Assembly: GCA_963920525.1 (NCBI GenBank)
Contig: OY986439.1
Span: 53,098,982-53,162,981 of the forward strand
Direction of reading: 5' to 3'
Length of the DNA stretch: 64,000 nucleotides
Origin: Dichetophora obliterata
Taxonomy: Eukaryota; Arthropoda; Insecta; Diptera; Sciomyzidae
This document shows positions 11,295 to 20,385 of this stretch, piece after piece. The notes below the pieces were generated by a model. It saw only the letters and a list, made by a program, of their open reading frames with translations. It did no database searches and was not told where the DNA came from. Numbering within the stretch: the stretch's first letter is position 1; the number at the start of each line of letters is the position of its first letter. Both the position numbers and the translations under genes were made by a program.

Positions 11295-11679
11295 GTCGGC
11301 CTTTGTAGTCTAGTGGAGAGAGCACTAGACCATCAACGCAGAGGTCCCTGTTTCGAATCCGGGTTCGGGCATGGTTCTTTTCACTTTCTTTGTTGTTGGA
11401 AAACTAAAAATCCACAGCTAAATTTTGGAAAATGTGTAATTAAAGGACAGGAACAACTAATGGCTTGAAATGCTTGCCGAGGTTAAGGCATAACACTAAC
11501 CTCGGTTAAAAGCAATTAAAATTGTCTTTCACGATTGTTTCGCCTAATCAATAATTCACATATGGTTCCAATCAATTACTCTTAATAAATCTATCCCTTT
11601 CCTTTCAGGTCAAAGACCAAACCTTGTTTGTATAAGGCGCATGCCTTGGTTCTTTGATCTTAAAAAACAAAAAAAAAAT
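11295..11679 (+). mobile_element. tRNA-headed SINE, copy 2
   Basis: This begins GTCGGCCTTTGTAGTCTAGTGG (read across 11295-11316), giving an A box TAGTCTAGTGG and a B box GTTTCGAATCC at 11350-11360, about the spacing of a tRNA promoter for RNA polymerase III. The 3' part, from about 11400, matches the LOA LINE tail, ending CCTTGGTTCTTTGATCTTAA with poly-A to about 11679. It lies in the opposite orientation to the LINE it interrupts. Confidence 0.88.
11305..11361 (+). promoter_or_regulatory. RNA polymerase III internal promoter (A and B boxes) of SINE
   Basis: TAGTCTAGTGG fits the A-box consensus TRGYNNARNGG at every position. GTTTCGAATCC fits the B-box core with one change in its first bases. 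The pair is tRNA-like and would start transcription at about the SINE's first base. Confidence 0.75.
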
Positions 11680-11689
11680 TGACGTCGGG

Positions 11690-11898
11690 ACATGGAGATT
11701 TGTATGGAGAGAAGCTGTTTAAGGCCCAGATAACCCTTTCTATTGAGATAAAGGAGCCAGTAGGAACCGTAACAGTGGCCTCGGGTGATTCTAAACCTAA
11801 GGTCGCATTGCAGCTGCTCCTGCAGCCGGAGAAGTACGTGTTTAGTAGGTGTTCTAGTGAATCATTGGTAGATTCTGTCCACGTACCATCTTTTTTCC
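11690..11898 (-). pseudogene. LOA LINE pre-RT fragment
   Basis: Reverse translation gives DGTWTESTNDSLEHLLNTYF, then SIERVIWALNSFSPYKSPCPDV, the conserved block immediately before the RT fingers (W-A-I-x-SF-x-PYKSPGPDG). It joins the MLQKLQNVV start of the next fragment across the SINE at 11295-11679. The LINE ends at about 11900, so it is 5'-truncated and lacks an endonuclease. Confidence 0.7.
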
Positions 11899-12234
11899 AT
11901 TAATGACATATGTTTTTTACAAACAGTTTTGCACATAAAAATAACTTTCCATTGATTTTGAGGATATCGAAATCGGTTTAGAATTCGCTAAATGGCGGCA
12001 CTTTTAACTTCTTTTTTTTTTTTTGCTTCATCAGACACTGATTTCCTTTTATATAGAACTTTGAACAATAAAAAAGTCACTATGGAACAAAAAATAAATT
12101 TGTTTTTAAATAATCTTTATTTAGATGATGAAATGTTTTTAAAATAATTTTTAAAAATATATACGAAAGAAACCAGAATTTTTCTCTATTAATTCCATAA
12201 AACGGGCTTTTTAAATTATTACTTCCCGGTTATT

Positions 12235-12483
12235 TCTGTGGTCACAAGGAATAACGACTAAACTCAAAGTATCGTAAAAAATGATATTTTAATTGCACCA
12301 GCTACGACCTGGTTTTTTGAAATATATGAACCATTACAAACAAAATATGTGCAGACATAAGTGATGATCAATTCTGGGCAAAAAATGGATATATGCTTAC
12401 TTCCAAAAATTGGCAATAAAGTAAATTCCATATCGCTTTTTTACGATATTTTGAGTTAAGTCATTATTCCTTGTGACCACAGA
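12235..12483. mobile_element. Palindromic MITE, TCTGTGGTCACAAGG ends
   Basis: A 249-bp unit with about 50-bp terminal inverted repeats: TCTGTGGTCACAAGGAATAA at the left and its near-perfect complement at the right. The middle has no coding frame. It would fold into a long hairpin. A direct duplication is not clear. Confidence 0.8.
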
Positions 12484-14689
12484 TTTATTGACAGAATGTA
12501 TCAAATAGGAAAACAACTGATAAGAACCAAACCAAAAAACATGTTCACTGACGAACCTACGAAACAAAAACAGCACAGCACATTGCAAAAACAAAAAAGC
12601 TTAAACAATTAAACCGAAAGCTTACGTTCAAATCACGGCTTTAAAGTAAACGTTCAAATTAATCACTAAAGCTAAAACAGAAAAAAATTATGCACGCGTG
12701 CGCTAAATCAAAAAATCTTCAGTTTTTGGCGCCGGAAATAAACAAACAGACACACAAAGCCAGTTGAAGAATAAACAGTGCAGACGAAGGAAGAGGGGAA
12801 AAAACCTGTGCTAACGAAGCTAAGCTGTTTGAGCCATTTGTAGCTGCTAATTGTTGCTGCCAATTGTTGTTGAAGCCTTCATTTTAATGCCGCTCAACTG
12901 GTGCGATTTTTTTTTAATTTTTTGCCACCTTACTTCGTTTCTCGGATGTGCTGTTTGTTAGATGTTGTTATTGCTTTTTGTTTTCGATGCTATAGTTTTT
13001 TGCATACACTGGCGTCGCTGTCAGTTGGTTGGGTCAGCTGTGGATGACAGGGCCTTCATCACCAATACTCGTACTTGCGATGGCCTGGTTTTCTGAAGAA
13101 GGCAGACACAGGCGAGCATTAGGCACAGTTAAGGCCAATAGAAGCTACAGTTAAGCTGTTGTTATTGTTGTTGTTCTTTTGGCAGACCATTGAACAGACA
13201 CGAACAACGCTTACTGCAGCTTGTCGGCGCATCGGCATTATTCTCTAGTTATTTTGTACTTTTTGCAACACAATGGCAACACTGGCGTCTAAAGCGTTTG
13301 AACGAGTGAGTGACAGAAACAAGTTAATTAAATTTATTTAACTAGTTCTTTGCCGCTTGTGTGCGAGCTAGGCAATAAAAAAGAACACCAAAAACAATAA
13401 CAAAATGCCAAGCAACAACAAGTAACAGGTTAATAGGTTAAAAGGTCAGCCCATTGGACTGAGTTATTTATAGGGGCCATCCGTTGGGTGCAGTGCTGCC
13501 AGAGAAGAAAGAATTAAAAAAAAATGTGCAAATAAAATTTTTATGAAATGAAAAATAATAAAAAAAAATAAAACATTAAATTGCCGTTATAGAAAACTAA
13601 TAACAAAAAAAAAAAAAAAAAAAAAGAGTGACAGAAGAAGAACTGTAGTTTTTGCAGTGCTGTTAAAAACTAAAATGGTTTATAATTAAAATATGCCGTT
13701 TTAGACATTTGACTTTTTCCCTCGTAATTCTTTCTTAAAGGTGATAAAGGTTTTTTTGTTTTAGCAATAAAAACAAATAAAGGCATAAATCAACAAGCAA
13801 CCAAAACAAACATACACACAACATAAACAACAAGAAAAACCACAACAACAACGAGCAAATCCATCAAAGCACAGCGAAAAATGAAGAAAAACGATTTTCT
13901 CGCTTCTTTGACAGGCTTCGACAAGTCTTTTTTAAAAAAAAAAAGCAACAAAAACCAAACCCTGGAGTAGGCAGCTACAGTTAACAAAATAACAAAAAAA
14001 AACACGCAACTGATTTGATGGCAACATTAACCACGGCAAAAAAAAGCAATTCATCATTTTATTTCGTTTGGTTTTTTTTTTCAATTTGTGTCTTCTTCTT
14101 CTTCTTTTCAGTGTTAAAAAACCGACAGCATGACAAAGAAAATCTTAGAAACTGTTCTTTTAACCCGCTCCATACCATTTCCTCCCTAACACCCACCAAC
14201 TTCTTGCAACCCCGCCTACTGCCCACCTCTTGGCCCACCACAACAAAACCTTAAAAAAAAAAAAATAAACGCTAATTTGTTATAATTAGCAGCAGCAGGT
14301 TTTCTACGTTACCTCAGTTAACTCTTCTTAATCTCTCGGTTGGTTTTTTTTTTCTTCAACTTTTGCTAATACTGCTTTTGGGCTATTCACTCTTTTCACT
14401 GTTTTGTGATGTTCTGTGGGCGAGGACGTTGCCACTTTCATGTTTTAAGCCTTCCCACTGAACCGCAAGCGACGATTCAGCGAAGAATTAGCGTTTTGCA
14501 AATGTTTTTAATGTGAGAATTTTTCTTTAGAAAAAAATTTAGTAGTTTTGCATTCAAACAATTAAATATCGCAAAAAAACAAACAATATATCATTACATT
14601 TTATCTACCCATTAAGATTCGTAAAATAATTACTTGTATAATGAAAAATATACTCTTGTAATCTAAAACATATGCATACATAAAACACT
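12484..14689. other. Non-repetitive DNA with simple repeats, no gene recognised
   Basis: A mixture of CAA/TTG-rich tracts, an A24-type homopolymer at about 13602-13625 and a (CTT)n run at 14092-14108. G+C is slightly higher than in the surrounding transposons, as in fly gene-flanking DNA. Short open frames at 13790-14005 and 14015-14254 are products of low complexity. It may be regulatory or intronic DNA of a gene outside the window. Confidence 0.5.
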
Positions 14690-15326
14690 ACACGGTTAAA
14701 AACCTTGGACTAAATTTAAAACTTTTTTGGATTACATATAGGACAACACCAAAAAAGGATGACTTTTTAAGCCATGGAAAAGTTTAAAATTTTTCAATCC
14801 AAAAAAGATTCGTTTTCAATCCGAAAAAGGTTTAAAAAACCAATATAAATATCAACTTAGTATAAAAATTTTTTTGACCAGTTCATGATTTGAACACTCG
14901 TCCTCTGTTGTGCTGGTTCAACACCTTATTCACTCTTCCATTTAATTTTTTAAGAAAGTTACGCTTATTTTGCATCATTACGAATGCAAGTAAGCTTGTA
15001 GTAAGTAAGCAATCGAGCCGAAACGTGGCTTCGAGACCCAGCTAAGTAAAAGTATAATAAAAAAAGTGTTCTGACCAGTTCGTGATTTGAACACACGACC
15101 TCCGATGTGCTGGTCCAATACCTTATCCACTCATCCAACTCAGCTGTTGACATAGTTTCGCTTATTCTGTATTATTACGAATGCAAGTAAGTTGTTTGCA
15201 GGCACGTGGGTTTAGGACCCAGCTAAATAAAGCTAATGTTTGGATTAAAAAGTACTACTTTTTGGATTAAAAATTCATTTTAACCAAAGTTTGGATTAAA
15301 ATGCAGTCCAAAATTTGTAACCGTGT
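14690..15326. mobile_element. TIR element with two tandem tRNA-like segments
   Basis: Ends ACACGGTTAAAAACC and TTTGTAACCGTGT are inverted, with TTGGACT/AGTCCAA just inside. Between them lie two direct copies (about 14872-15035 and 15073-15235) of a segment starting GACCAGTTC(A/G)TGATTTGAACAC. In reverse it reads as a tRNA-like sequence with a B-box-like GTGTTCAAATC. No transposase frame is visible. Confidence 0.65.
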
Positions 15327-15639
15327 ATATATGCATGTGGATATGTGAAATAATTAAGTGGTATATCATGGATTCCATATAATCTATACACACTCTAGCC
15401 TAGACCGAGGGTTTGAGGAACAGAAAACTCAGATCTTTTAATACATATGAACTAGGGATGGTAATCCCGGGATCCAGAAATCCCAGGATCTCGGCATCCC
15501 GATCTTTTTTAAGACCCGAATATCCCGGGATTATTCGATTCGAATCCCGGGATTGTTGAAAACAAATTTTTAATATCTAATTTTTCTAAAATCTAATTAA
15601 ATCAAAAATTGTTCAAACTACCATCACATATATCCCCCT

Positions 15640-15765
15640 TTCAACGATCGAACTAACAAGCGTTGAGGCAGAGCGGTGCTTCTTCTCTGCAGGTCTTATA
15701 TGCAATAAATTAAGGTCTAAGGTTAGGGGATGAAACCATTAATGCTTTAATTTCATAAAGATCGT
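15640..15765 (+). pseudogene. hAT transposase C-terminal relic
   Basis: The forward frame reads SVEAERCFFSAGLICNKLRS, the hAT dimerisation-domain block, soon followed by in-frame stops. It closely matches the relic at 112-275. No upstream DDE or zinc-finger domain is recognisable, so most of the transposase gene has been deleted. Confidence 0.75.
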
Positions 15766-16513
15766 ATTTTGATCAAAAGAAGGAATATTTTTACTAAGCT
15801 CTAAATAGAAAAAGTATTGTATTTATTTTTTACTTAAATATATTGACTTTTTTATTTTAATTTGAATGTGTATAGCATATAATTAAAGGGAGGTCTTAGG
15901 TCAAAGCAGTTAAAATTAAGGCATAATTTAGAAGATGTTTTCTTAAAAAATTTTTACATACACAAAAAATCTAATTTGCATGTTAATTTTACATCATCAC
16001 GCTGATCTCCTGAAAATTAAATGTTTTTCGAAGAAAGACTTGAATGCACATCTTTTACCAAAATGGAAAATTAAGATAATTACGAAGCGTGGAAAAAAGT
16101 GGAAAAAATTGACATTATATTTGATCATATTGTAAATATGTAAAACCATTTTACAGTTTTACAAACCAAGAAAAATTTTCCAAAGACGCTCATTTTGGTA
16201 AAAGATGTGTAGAATTATAATAGGAACATATTAAAATAAATTTTCATTGGTCGATTAGTTTGTTTTCAGTAGTGTAGCCAGTTTTGAAAAAGTATGTTTC
16301 TAGAAAAAACGTGCTTAAAGTTACTCTTCTTAGTTAAATTTACTCTGGTGCACCAGAATTCAAGCGCTGTAGAATCTGTATTATAAGCGGAATTGATTTA
16401 TTGAATGATAATGGAACAATAATCAATCTAAAAAAAATTAATTTTAAAACAATTGCTGTTTAAATACTGATTTAAAAATATTTTATTTAATCAGTTACTG
16501 CTAAAGCTAAGTA

Positions 16514-17830
16514 CAGGGTTGCCCATATTCGACGGACCCATCTGGCAACGCCATAACTTTTGACAGAGATGTCAGATCGCTTAATGGCATACCGCGTTTG
16601 AAGCGTCAGTCCAAGCAGATTTTTACCATGGAACAATACACGCCACGCGAGCGCTCTGAAATAGTTGAAATTTACATTCAACAGAAGAAGTCAATTGTGA
16701 AAACTCAACGTGCTTTTAAAAGATTAAAAAATGTGAGAAGTGCGCCTTCTAAGAACACCATTAAGCGTTTATACGAAAAGTTTTCGACTGGTGAGGCTCT
16801 TTCTAATCCGAAGAGGCCAAATAAAAGTCCACCAAGGCGATTGGCCGAGAATATCGCTGCCGTACGAGCCAGTGTTGAGAGGTCCCCAAGAACATCCCAA
16901 AAACGCCGTTCTCAGCAGTTGGGCATGGCTCGGTCCACTTTACAACGGATTGTTCGCGTTAATTTGCATTTGTTCCCGTACAAAATTCAATTGACGCAAA
17001 GATTGTTGCCTGCGGACAAGCCTCGTCGATTGGAATGGGCCCAAAGAGTCTTCGAAATGGCCGAAGATGACGAGGAATTTTGGAACAAAATTATCATGTC
17101 CGATGAAGCCCATTTCACATTGAATGGGACCGTAAATAAGCAAAATTGCCGTATTTACGCCACTGAAAATCCTCAGGAGATTCAAGAAGTGCCTCTTCAT
17201 GACGAAAAAGTCACAGTTTGGTGCGGCGTTAGTGCGAAAACGGTCATTGGGCCGTTTTTCTTCCAAAATGAAAATGGCCATGCTGTTACCATCAACCAGG
17301 AGCGTTATCGCGACATGATGACCAATTTTGTGATGCCAATTATTCGTCGAAAGCGTATGAGGCAGTTCTGGTTTCAACAAGACGGCGCTCCACCGCACAC
17401 AAGTCGCATAACAATCGATTTTCTGAAGAATTTGTTTCCGGGCCGTTTGATGTCGAAAAGTGGTGATTTGGACTGGCCACCGCGTTCGCCCGATTTGACG
17501 CCGCCTGACTTCTTCTTGTGGGGATATTTGAAGTCAAAGGTTTACGTTAACAAGCCAAGGACTGTAGAAGAGCTCAAGGACAACATTCGTGAAGAAATAG
17601 CCGCTATTCCGGCCGAAATGTTGGCGAAAACGATGGAAAATGCTGCAAAAAGGGCACAATACGCCATCAACGCCAGAGGCATCCATTTGAGAGATATCAT
17701 ATTCAAAAATTGATGTAAACAAATCTACTTGGAACAAATTAAATGATTAAGATTGCCAACCGCCAAATTTTTATTTTTTCTTTGATTTTTTTAAAAAAAA
17801 ACATGGGTCCGTCGAATATGGGCAACCCTG
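16514..17830 (+). mobile_element. Intact DD41D mariner transposon
   Basis: A 1317-bp element bounded by a perfect 28-bp inverted repeat starting CAGGGTTGCCCATATTCG and flanked by TA on both sides, the Tc1/mariner target duplication. It carries one uninterrupted transposase gene. It lies inside the hAT at 15453-18485. Perfect TIRs and an open gene suggest recent insertion. A deleted relative with slightly different TIRs is at 38349-39292. Confidence 0.95.
16628..17713 (+). CDS. Mariner (DD41D type) transposase
   Basis: A 361-residue transposase, a normal length for the Tc1/mariner superfamily, which cuts and pastes the element at TA sites in the nucleus. Residues 1-110 form the paired helix-turn-helix DNA-binding region (MEQYTPRERSEIVEIYIQQK, later SAPSKNTIKRLYEKF). 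The catalytic triad is Asp159 in SDEAHF, Asp252 in QQDGAPPHTS and Asp294 in LTPPDFFLWGYLKSKVY. I count 92 residues between the first two and 41 between the last two, the spacing reported for the rosa-type DD41D group. The ATG at 16628 is chosen because upstream in-frame codons lack an ATG. The TGA at 17711 closes it 117 bp before the right end. No frameshift or stop is seen. Confidence 0.93.
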   Translation: MEQYTPRERSEIVEIYIQQKKSIVKTQRAFKRLKNVRSAPSKNTIKRLYEKFSTGEALSNPKRPNKSPPRRLAENIAAVRASVERSPRTSQKRRSQQLGMARSTLQRIVRVNLHLFPYKIQLTQRLLPADKPRRLEWAQRVFEMAEDDEEFWNKIIMSDEAHFTLNGTVNKQNCRIYATENPQEIQEVPLHDEKVTVWCGVSAKTVIGPFFFQNENGHAVTINQERYRDMMTNFVMPIIRRKRMRQFWFQQDGAPPHTSRITIDFLKNLFPGRLMSKSGDLDWPPRSPDLTPPDFFLWGYLKSKVYVNKPRTVEELKDNIREEIAAIPAEMLAKTMENAAKRAQYAINARGIHLRDIIFKN

Positions 17831-17985
17831 TATGCTGTAGGAACAAAAATTTTTAGGCATTTTAATCTGCACGCAAAATTTTGATGTAGACTCAACACTA
17901 ACACATACTTACCATAAAGTGTTTGTTGAATGTGTTAGTTGAACGTTATTGTTGAATGTCAAATTTCCACGCCAATTAAATGTAC

Positions 17986-18090
17986 AAACATATAAAAGAC
18001 AGCAGCATTTTGACATTTGCACTCTCCAATCATGGTTGTGAACTTCGCTGCATTGAACAATTTTTTCGGTTCAACAGCGTACTAACCAAC
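17986..18090. repeat. Dispersed repeat, copy B
   Basis: Matches 9868-9966 over about 100 bp (ACATATAAAAGACAGCAGC...CTCTCCAATCATGGTTGTG). It lies in the hAT right of the mariner. The host elements differ, so this is an independent repeat fragment. Confidence 0.6.
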
Positions 18091-18740
18091 AAAAAAAAAT
18101 GTCTTTTCGCTGTCAAAAATGCGATGCATTTCTTACGGAAGATTTTTACGCATCTACAGCATACTAAGCTTAAAACGAAAATATGTATTTGTGCATGTAT
18201 TACAAAAACTATGTTATATATTACTGAAGATATATGATTGGTCAAATTTTATGTTTGGTTTTTTTTTTTTTGAATTGGTACAAATTGTGCTTCTTTGTTA
18301 TATCAATTTAATACAGATGTATGTACTATAAAAGAATAAAAGTGAATGTGTTGCACTGTTTGGCAAAAAAAAAATAGCGAAATAAAAATTTCTTGAATTT
18401 CGGGACGATTCCGGGATCCCGGGTTTGTATTTTCAGATCCCGAATATCCCGGGATCGAAAAAAACTCCAAAAATTGCCATCCCTAATATGAACGCAAGAA
18501 GGGAGTAAGCTTTAGGCACAATGAAACTGATATGGTCACTGAAAGTGAGCTTCGCTTCAAAGATTACACCAAGATCACGAATAGTATCAACTAGTTTTAA
18601 ATGTGAATCTGAAAGTCTATATTCTTAAATAACGAAGATGCTTGTCTTAGAAAAACTTAAATGAAAACATTAATTAAGGTTTAATGGCAAATTACAAAAA
18701 ATTAAAGGCCGGAAAGCAGACTGCATAAGAAAATTTAAAA

Positions 18741-19149
18741 GTGTTGTAATAGGATTAAAGATATTGCTGTTTTTCGTGAACTTTTTTAAAGTTATTTTCA
18801 CTAAAACACAAAAAACTTTATTATTTCTTATGCGATTCTCACTTTCATGATATTGTTTTAAAGGTCTTGAGTGCTGCCAATGATTCCAGAAATTTTTAAC
18901 TTTTAACTACGCTGGAATTAATAAAAACTATACTTACAATAATAAATGAATTGTGTTAAATTCTTTCCTATATTAATTATAAATAAAACACATAACAGAA
19001 AAATATTGCAAGAAATTAAAAATACAAGCTATGAAGTAATTTGAGTTTTGATAGTTTTTGTATAAATTATTAATTAATTAATTTATTTTGTATAATATCT
19101 AATTATTTTACTATTTTTGTCATCAAAACAACAAGGGCCTCCCTTTAAT
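18741..19149. other. AT-rich DNA, nothing recognised
   Basis: Very A+T-rich sequence between the LINE relic and the repeat at 19150, with no coding frame or terminal repeat that I can support. Confidence 0.4.
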
Positions 19150-19425
19150 TTTTTTTGCGAAATTATTTTTTTCCTATAAGTTGTTTTTATATTTTTTACA
19201 GTAAAGTCAAGTCTCAAAAATAATTTATGTGAAAAAACTACTTATTTCGCGAAACTTATTTTTTCCTCTATGTTGTTTTTATATTTTTTACAGTAAAGTC
19301 AAGTCTCAAAAATAATTTATGTGAAAAAAATACCCCAATATCTCTTTGCAATCAAAAGCTATGGCTAAAAATCTTTTTTTTCATACCAGACTATTAAAAA
19401 ACTGAGTTTTGTTTTTAAATTCTCT
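19150..19425. repeat. Dispersed repeat with internal tandem duplication
   Basis: A block of about 95 bp (GTTGTTTTTATATTTTTTAC through AATTTATGTGAAAAAA) occurs twice in tandem at 19150-19240 and 19245-19330. It is followed by TACCCCAATATCTCTTT and about 90 further bp. One copy of the block plus the same downstream sequence recurs at 22807-23005, inside the second Helitron. Confidence 0.7.
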
Positions 19426-19462
19426 ATATCCTTTGAACGCCCCTATTTATCTCTAACCGCAC

Positions 19463-19718
19463 TATTCTGGCAAATTAACAATTGTTAACCGGTTTTTTTT
19501 ATATTTCTATATGTTTGTTGTTTTCAAAACAAAATTTGAAGCTCAAAAAACAAAATTTTTGTATGAAATTGTCAATAACTGAAAAGCAGTTGACAATTTT
19601 CACCAAAATTTATTATTTATTATTTAGCTTCAAATTTCGTTTTGAAATCAAAAAATTACAAAAAAACACATTGAAATATTAAAACTACTGGTTAACAATT
19701 TGTTAATTTGCCAGAATA
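19463..19718. mobile_element. Hairpin MITE, TATTCTGGCAAATTAAC ends, copy 1
   Basis: A 256-bp near-complete palindrome. The arms start TATTCTGGCAAATTAACAA and run inward through GTTTTCAAAACAAAATTTG; TGTCAATAACTG..CAGTTGACA forms the centre. A second copy lies at 55211-55476. No coding capacity. Confidence 0.85.
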
Positions 19719-19724
19719 GAGCTG

Positions 19725-20385
19725 CCCAGCAAAATTTTTGCTACAAATATGCCATGCATTCTTAGGGACACTGCTTCCAGAAGACATTCTATAGATCCCA
19801 TTTTGCTTCTTCTTAGCCTTATCAAGAAGTGCTTTTAATAAGCATTTCCATAAACCACTTCTCAAAGGCATTCAAAAAGCATTTAATTTCAATTATTTTT
19901 TTAAGTATTTTTCAATTTTCCGTGGGATTTTTCAAACCTCCAACAAAACGCAACCACTTTCTACTTCAAACACCAAAATGCCGTGAAAATTGGAAAAAGG
20001 GATATTTTATGTGGATTTTTTTTATACCTTCAGCAAAACCCAAACACTTTTCATTTCCAATACTAAAATCACGAGAAAATCGGGAGAAAGGATATTTTCC
20101 GTGGAATTTTTTAAGCTCCTCTAACCACAAAAAACATTTCGTTCCATGCAATGCCTTCTTAAAGTGCTCCTCAAAAACACCTACTAGAATCCTTTCATTG
20201 AAGGGCTCAAAGAAATCTTCCATTGAAAAAAGTCTGGAAGCACTTCTAGAGAAGACTATGGAAAGCATTCCTCCCACTGACATGCAAATGTTAAAAGAAT
20301 GCCTTCTGGGTATGAAAGTGGAAGGGATGGAACTCAAGACTTTCCCTTCCATTTTACCTTCTTTTGGAAGCACTTTTTTGCTGGG
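19725..20385. mobile_element. TIR element, CCCAGCAAAA ends, copy 1
   Basis: Inverted termini CCCAGCAAAA and TTTTGCTGGG bound 661 bp. Inside are two tandem units of about 95 bp (GGGATATTTTATGTGG and GGATATTTTCCGTGG mark them), and the motif GAAGTGCTT/AAGCACTTC occurs repeatedly in both orientations. A second copy in inverse orientation lies at 51383-51935. Frames open on both strands start at non-ATG codons and are not treated as genes. Confidence 0.75.

Larger units (their letters stand above)
6231..11900 (-). mobile_element. LOA-clade LINE with nested inserts
   Basis: A 5'-truncated non-LTR retrotransposon read leftward, ending in a T-tract (poly-A) at 6231-6241. Coding order from right to left is RT N-terminus (11898-11690), RT (11293-10985), RT palm (8787-8272), RT C-terminus (8220-8120 and 7735-7329), RNase H (about 7330-7060) and a cysteine-rich tail (6959-6672). 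Three insertions interrupt it: SINE 11295-11679, the segment 8796-10977 with a Helitron, and SINE 7736-8119. An RNase H after the RT and the palm sequences GTPQGGVISPLLW and AYADDVVV point to the LOA/Bilbo group. Confidence 0.75.
5835..12234. mobile_element. Foldback element, copy 1, split by LOA LINE
   Basis: The left part (about 5835-6230) aligns by eye with 21225-21590 of the foldback element at 21170-22131, sharing for example GTGTTCGAA..TTGTTGTGCCGAC and TTTCACGTAAAATAA. The right part (about 11900-12080) aligns with 21600-21740 (AATCGGTT..GAATT.GCTAA.TGGCGGC). The 5.7-kb LINE between them is absent from the other copy, so it inserted later. The distal right arm seems lost or diverged, so the outer boundaries are approximate. 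Confidence 0.65.
15453..18485 (+). mobile_element. hAT transposon with 8-bp target duplication
   Basis: Termini TAGGGATGG and CCATCCCTA are perfect inverted repeats flanked by the exact 8-bp duplication ATATGAAC (15445-15452 and 18486-18493). Subterminal regions at both ends are packed with the palindrome TCCCGGGA (15465-15556 and 18400-18460). It contains a transposase relic (15640-15760) and an inserted mariner (16514-17830), leaving about 1.7 kb of its own sequence. TIR, duplication length and domain together make the hAT call firm. Confidence 0.92.
15330..18740 (-). pseudogene. Jockey-type LINE RT relic split by a hAT
   Basis: Reverse translation right of the hAT (about 18640-18494) gives LVDTIRDLGVIFEAKLTFSD and IVPKAYSLL. 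Removing the hAT and one copy of its duplication continues the sentence as LAFMCIKRSEFSVPQTL (15452-15400). This is the region after the RT thumb in jockey-type LINEs and resembles the LINE at 33826-34521. The split proves the hAT inserted into the LINE. Further upstream coding to about 18740 is badly decayed. Confidence 0.65.
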
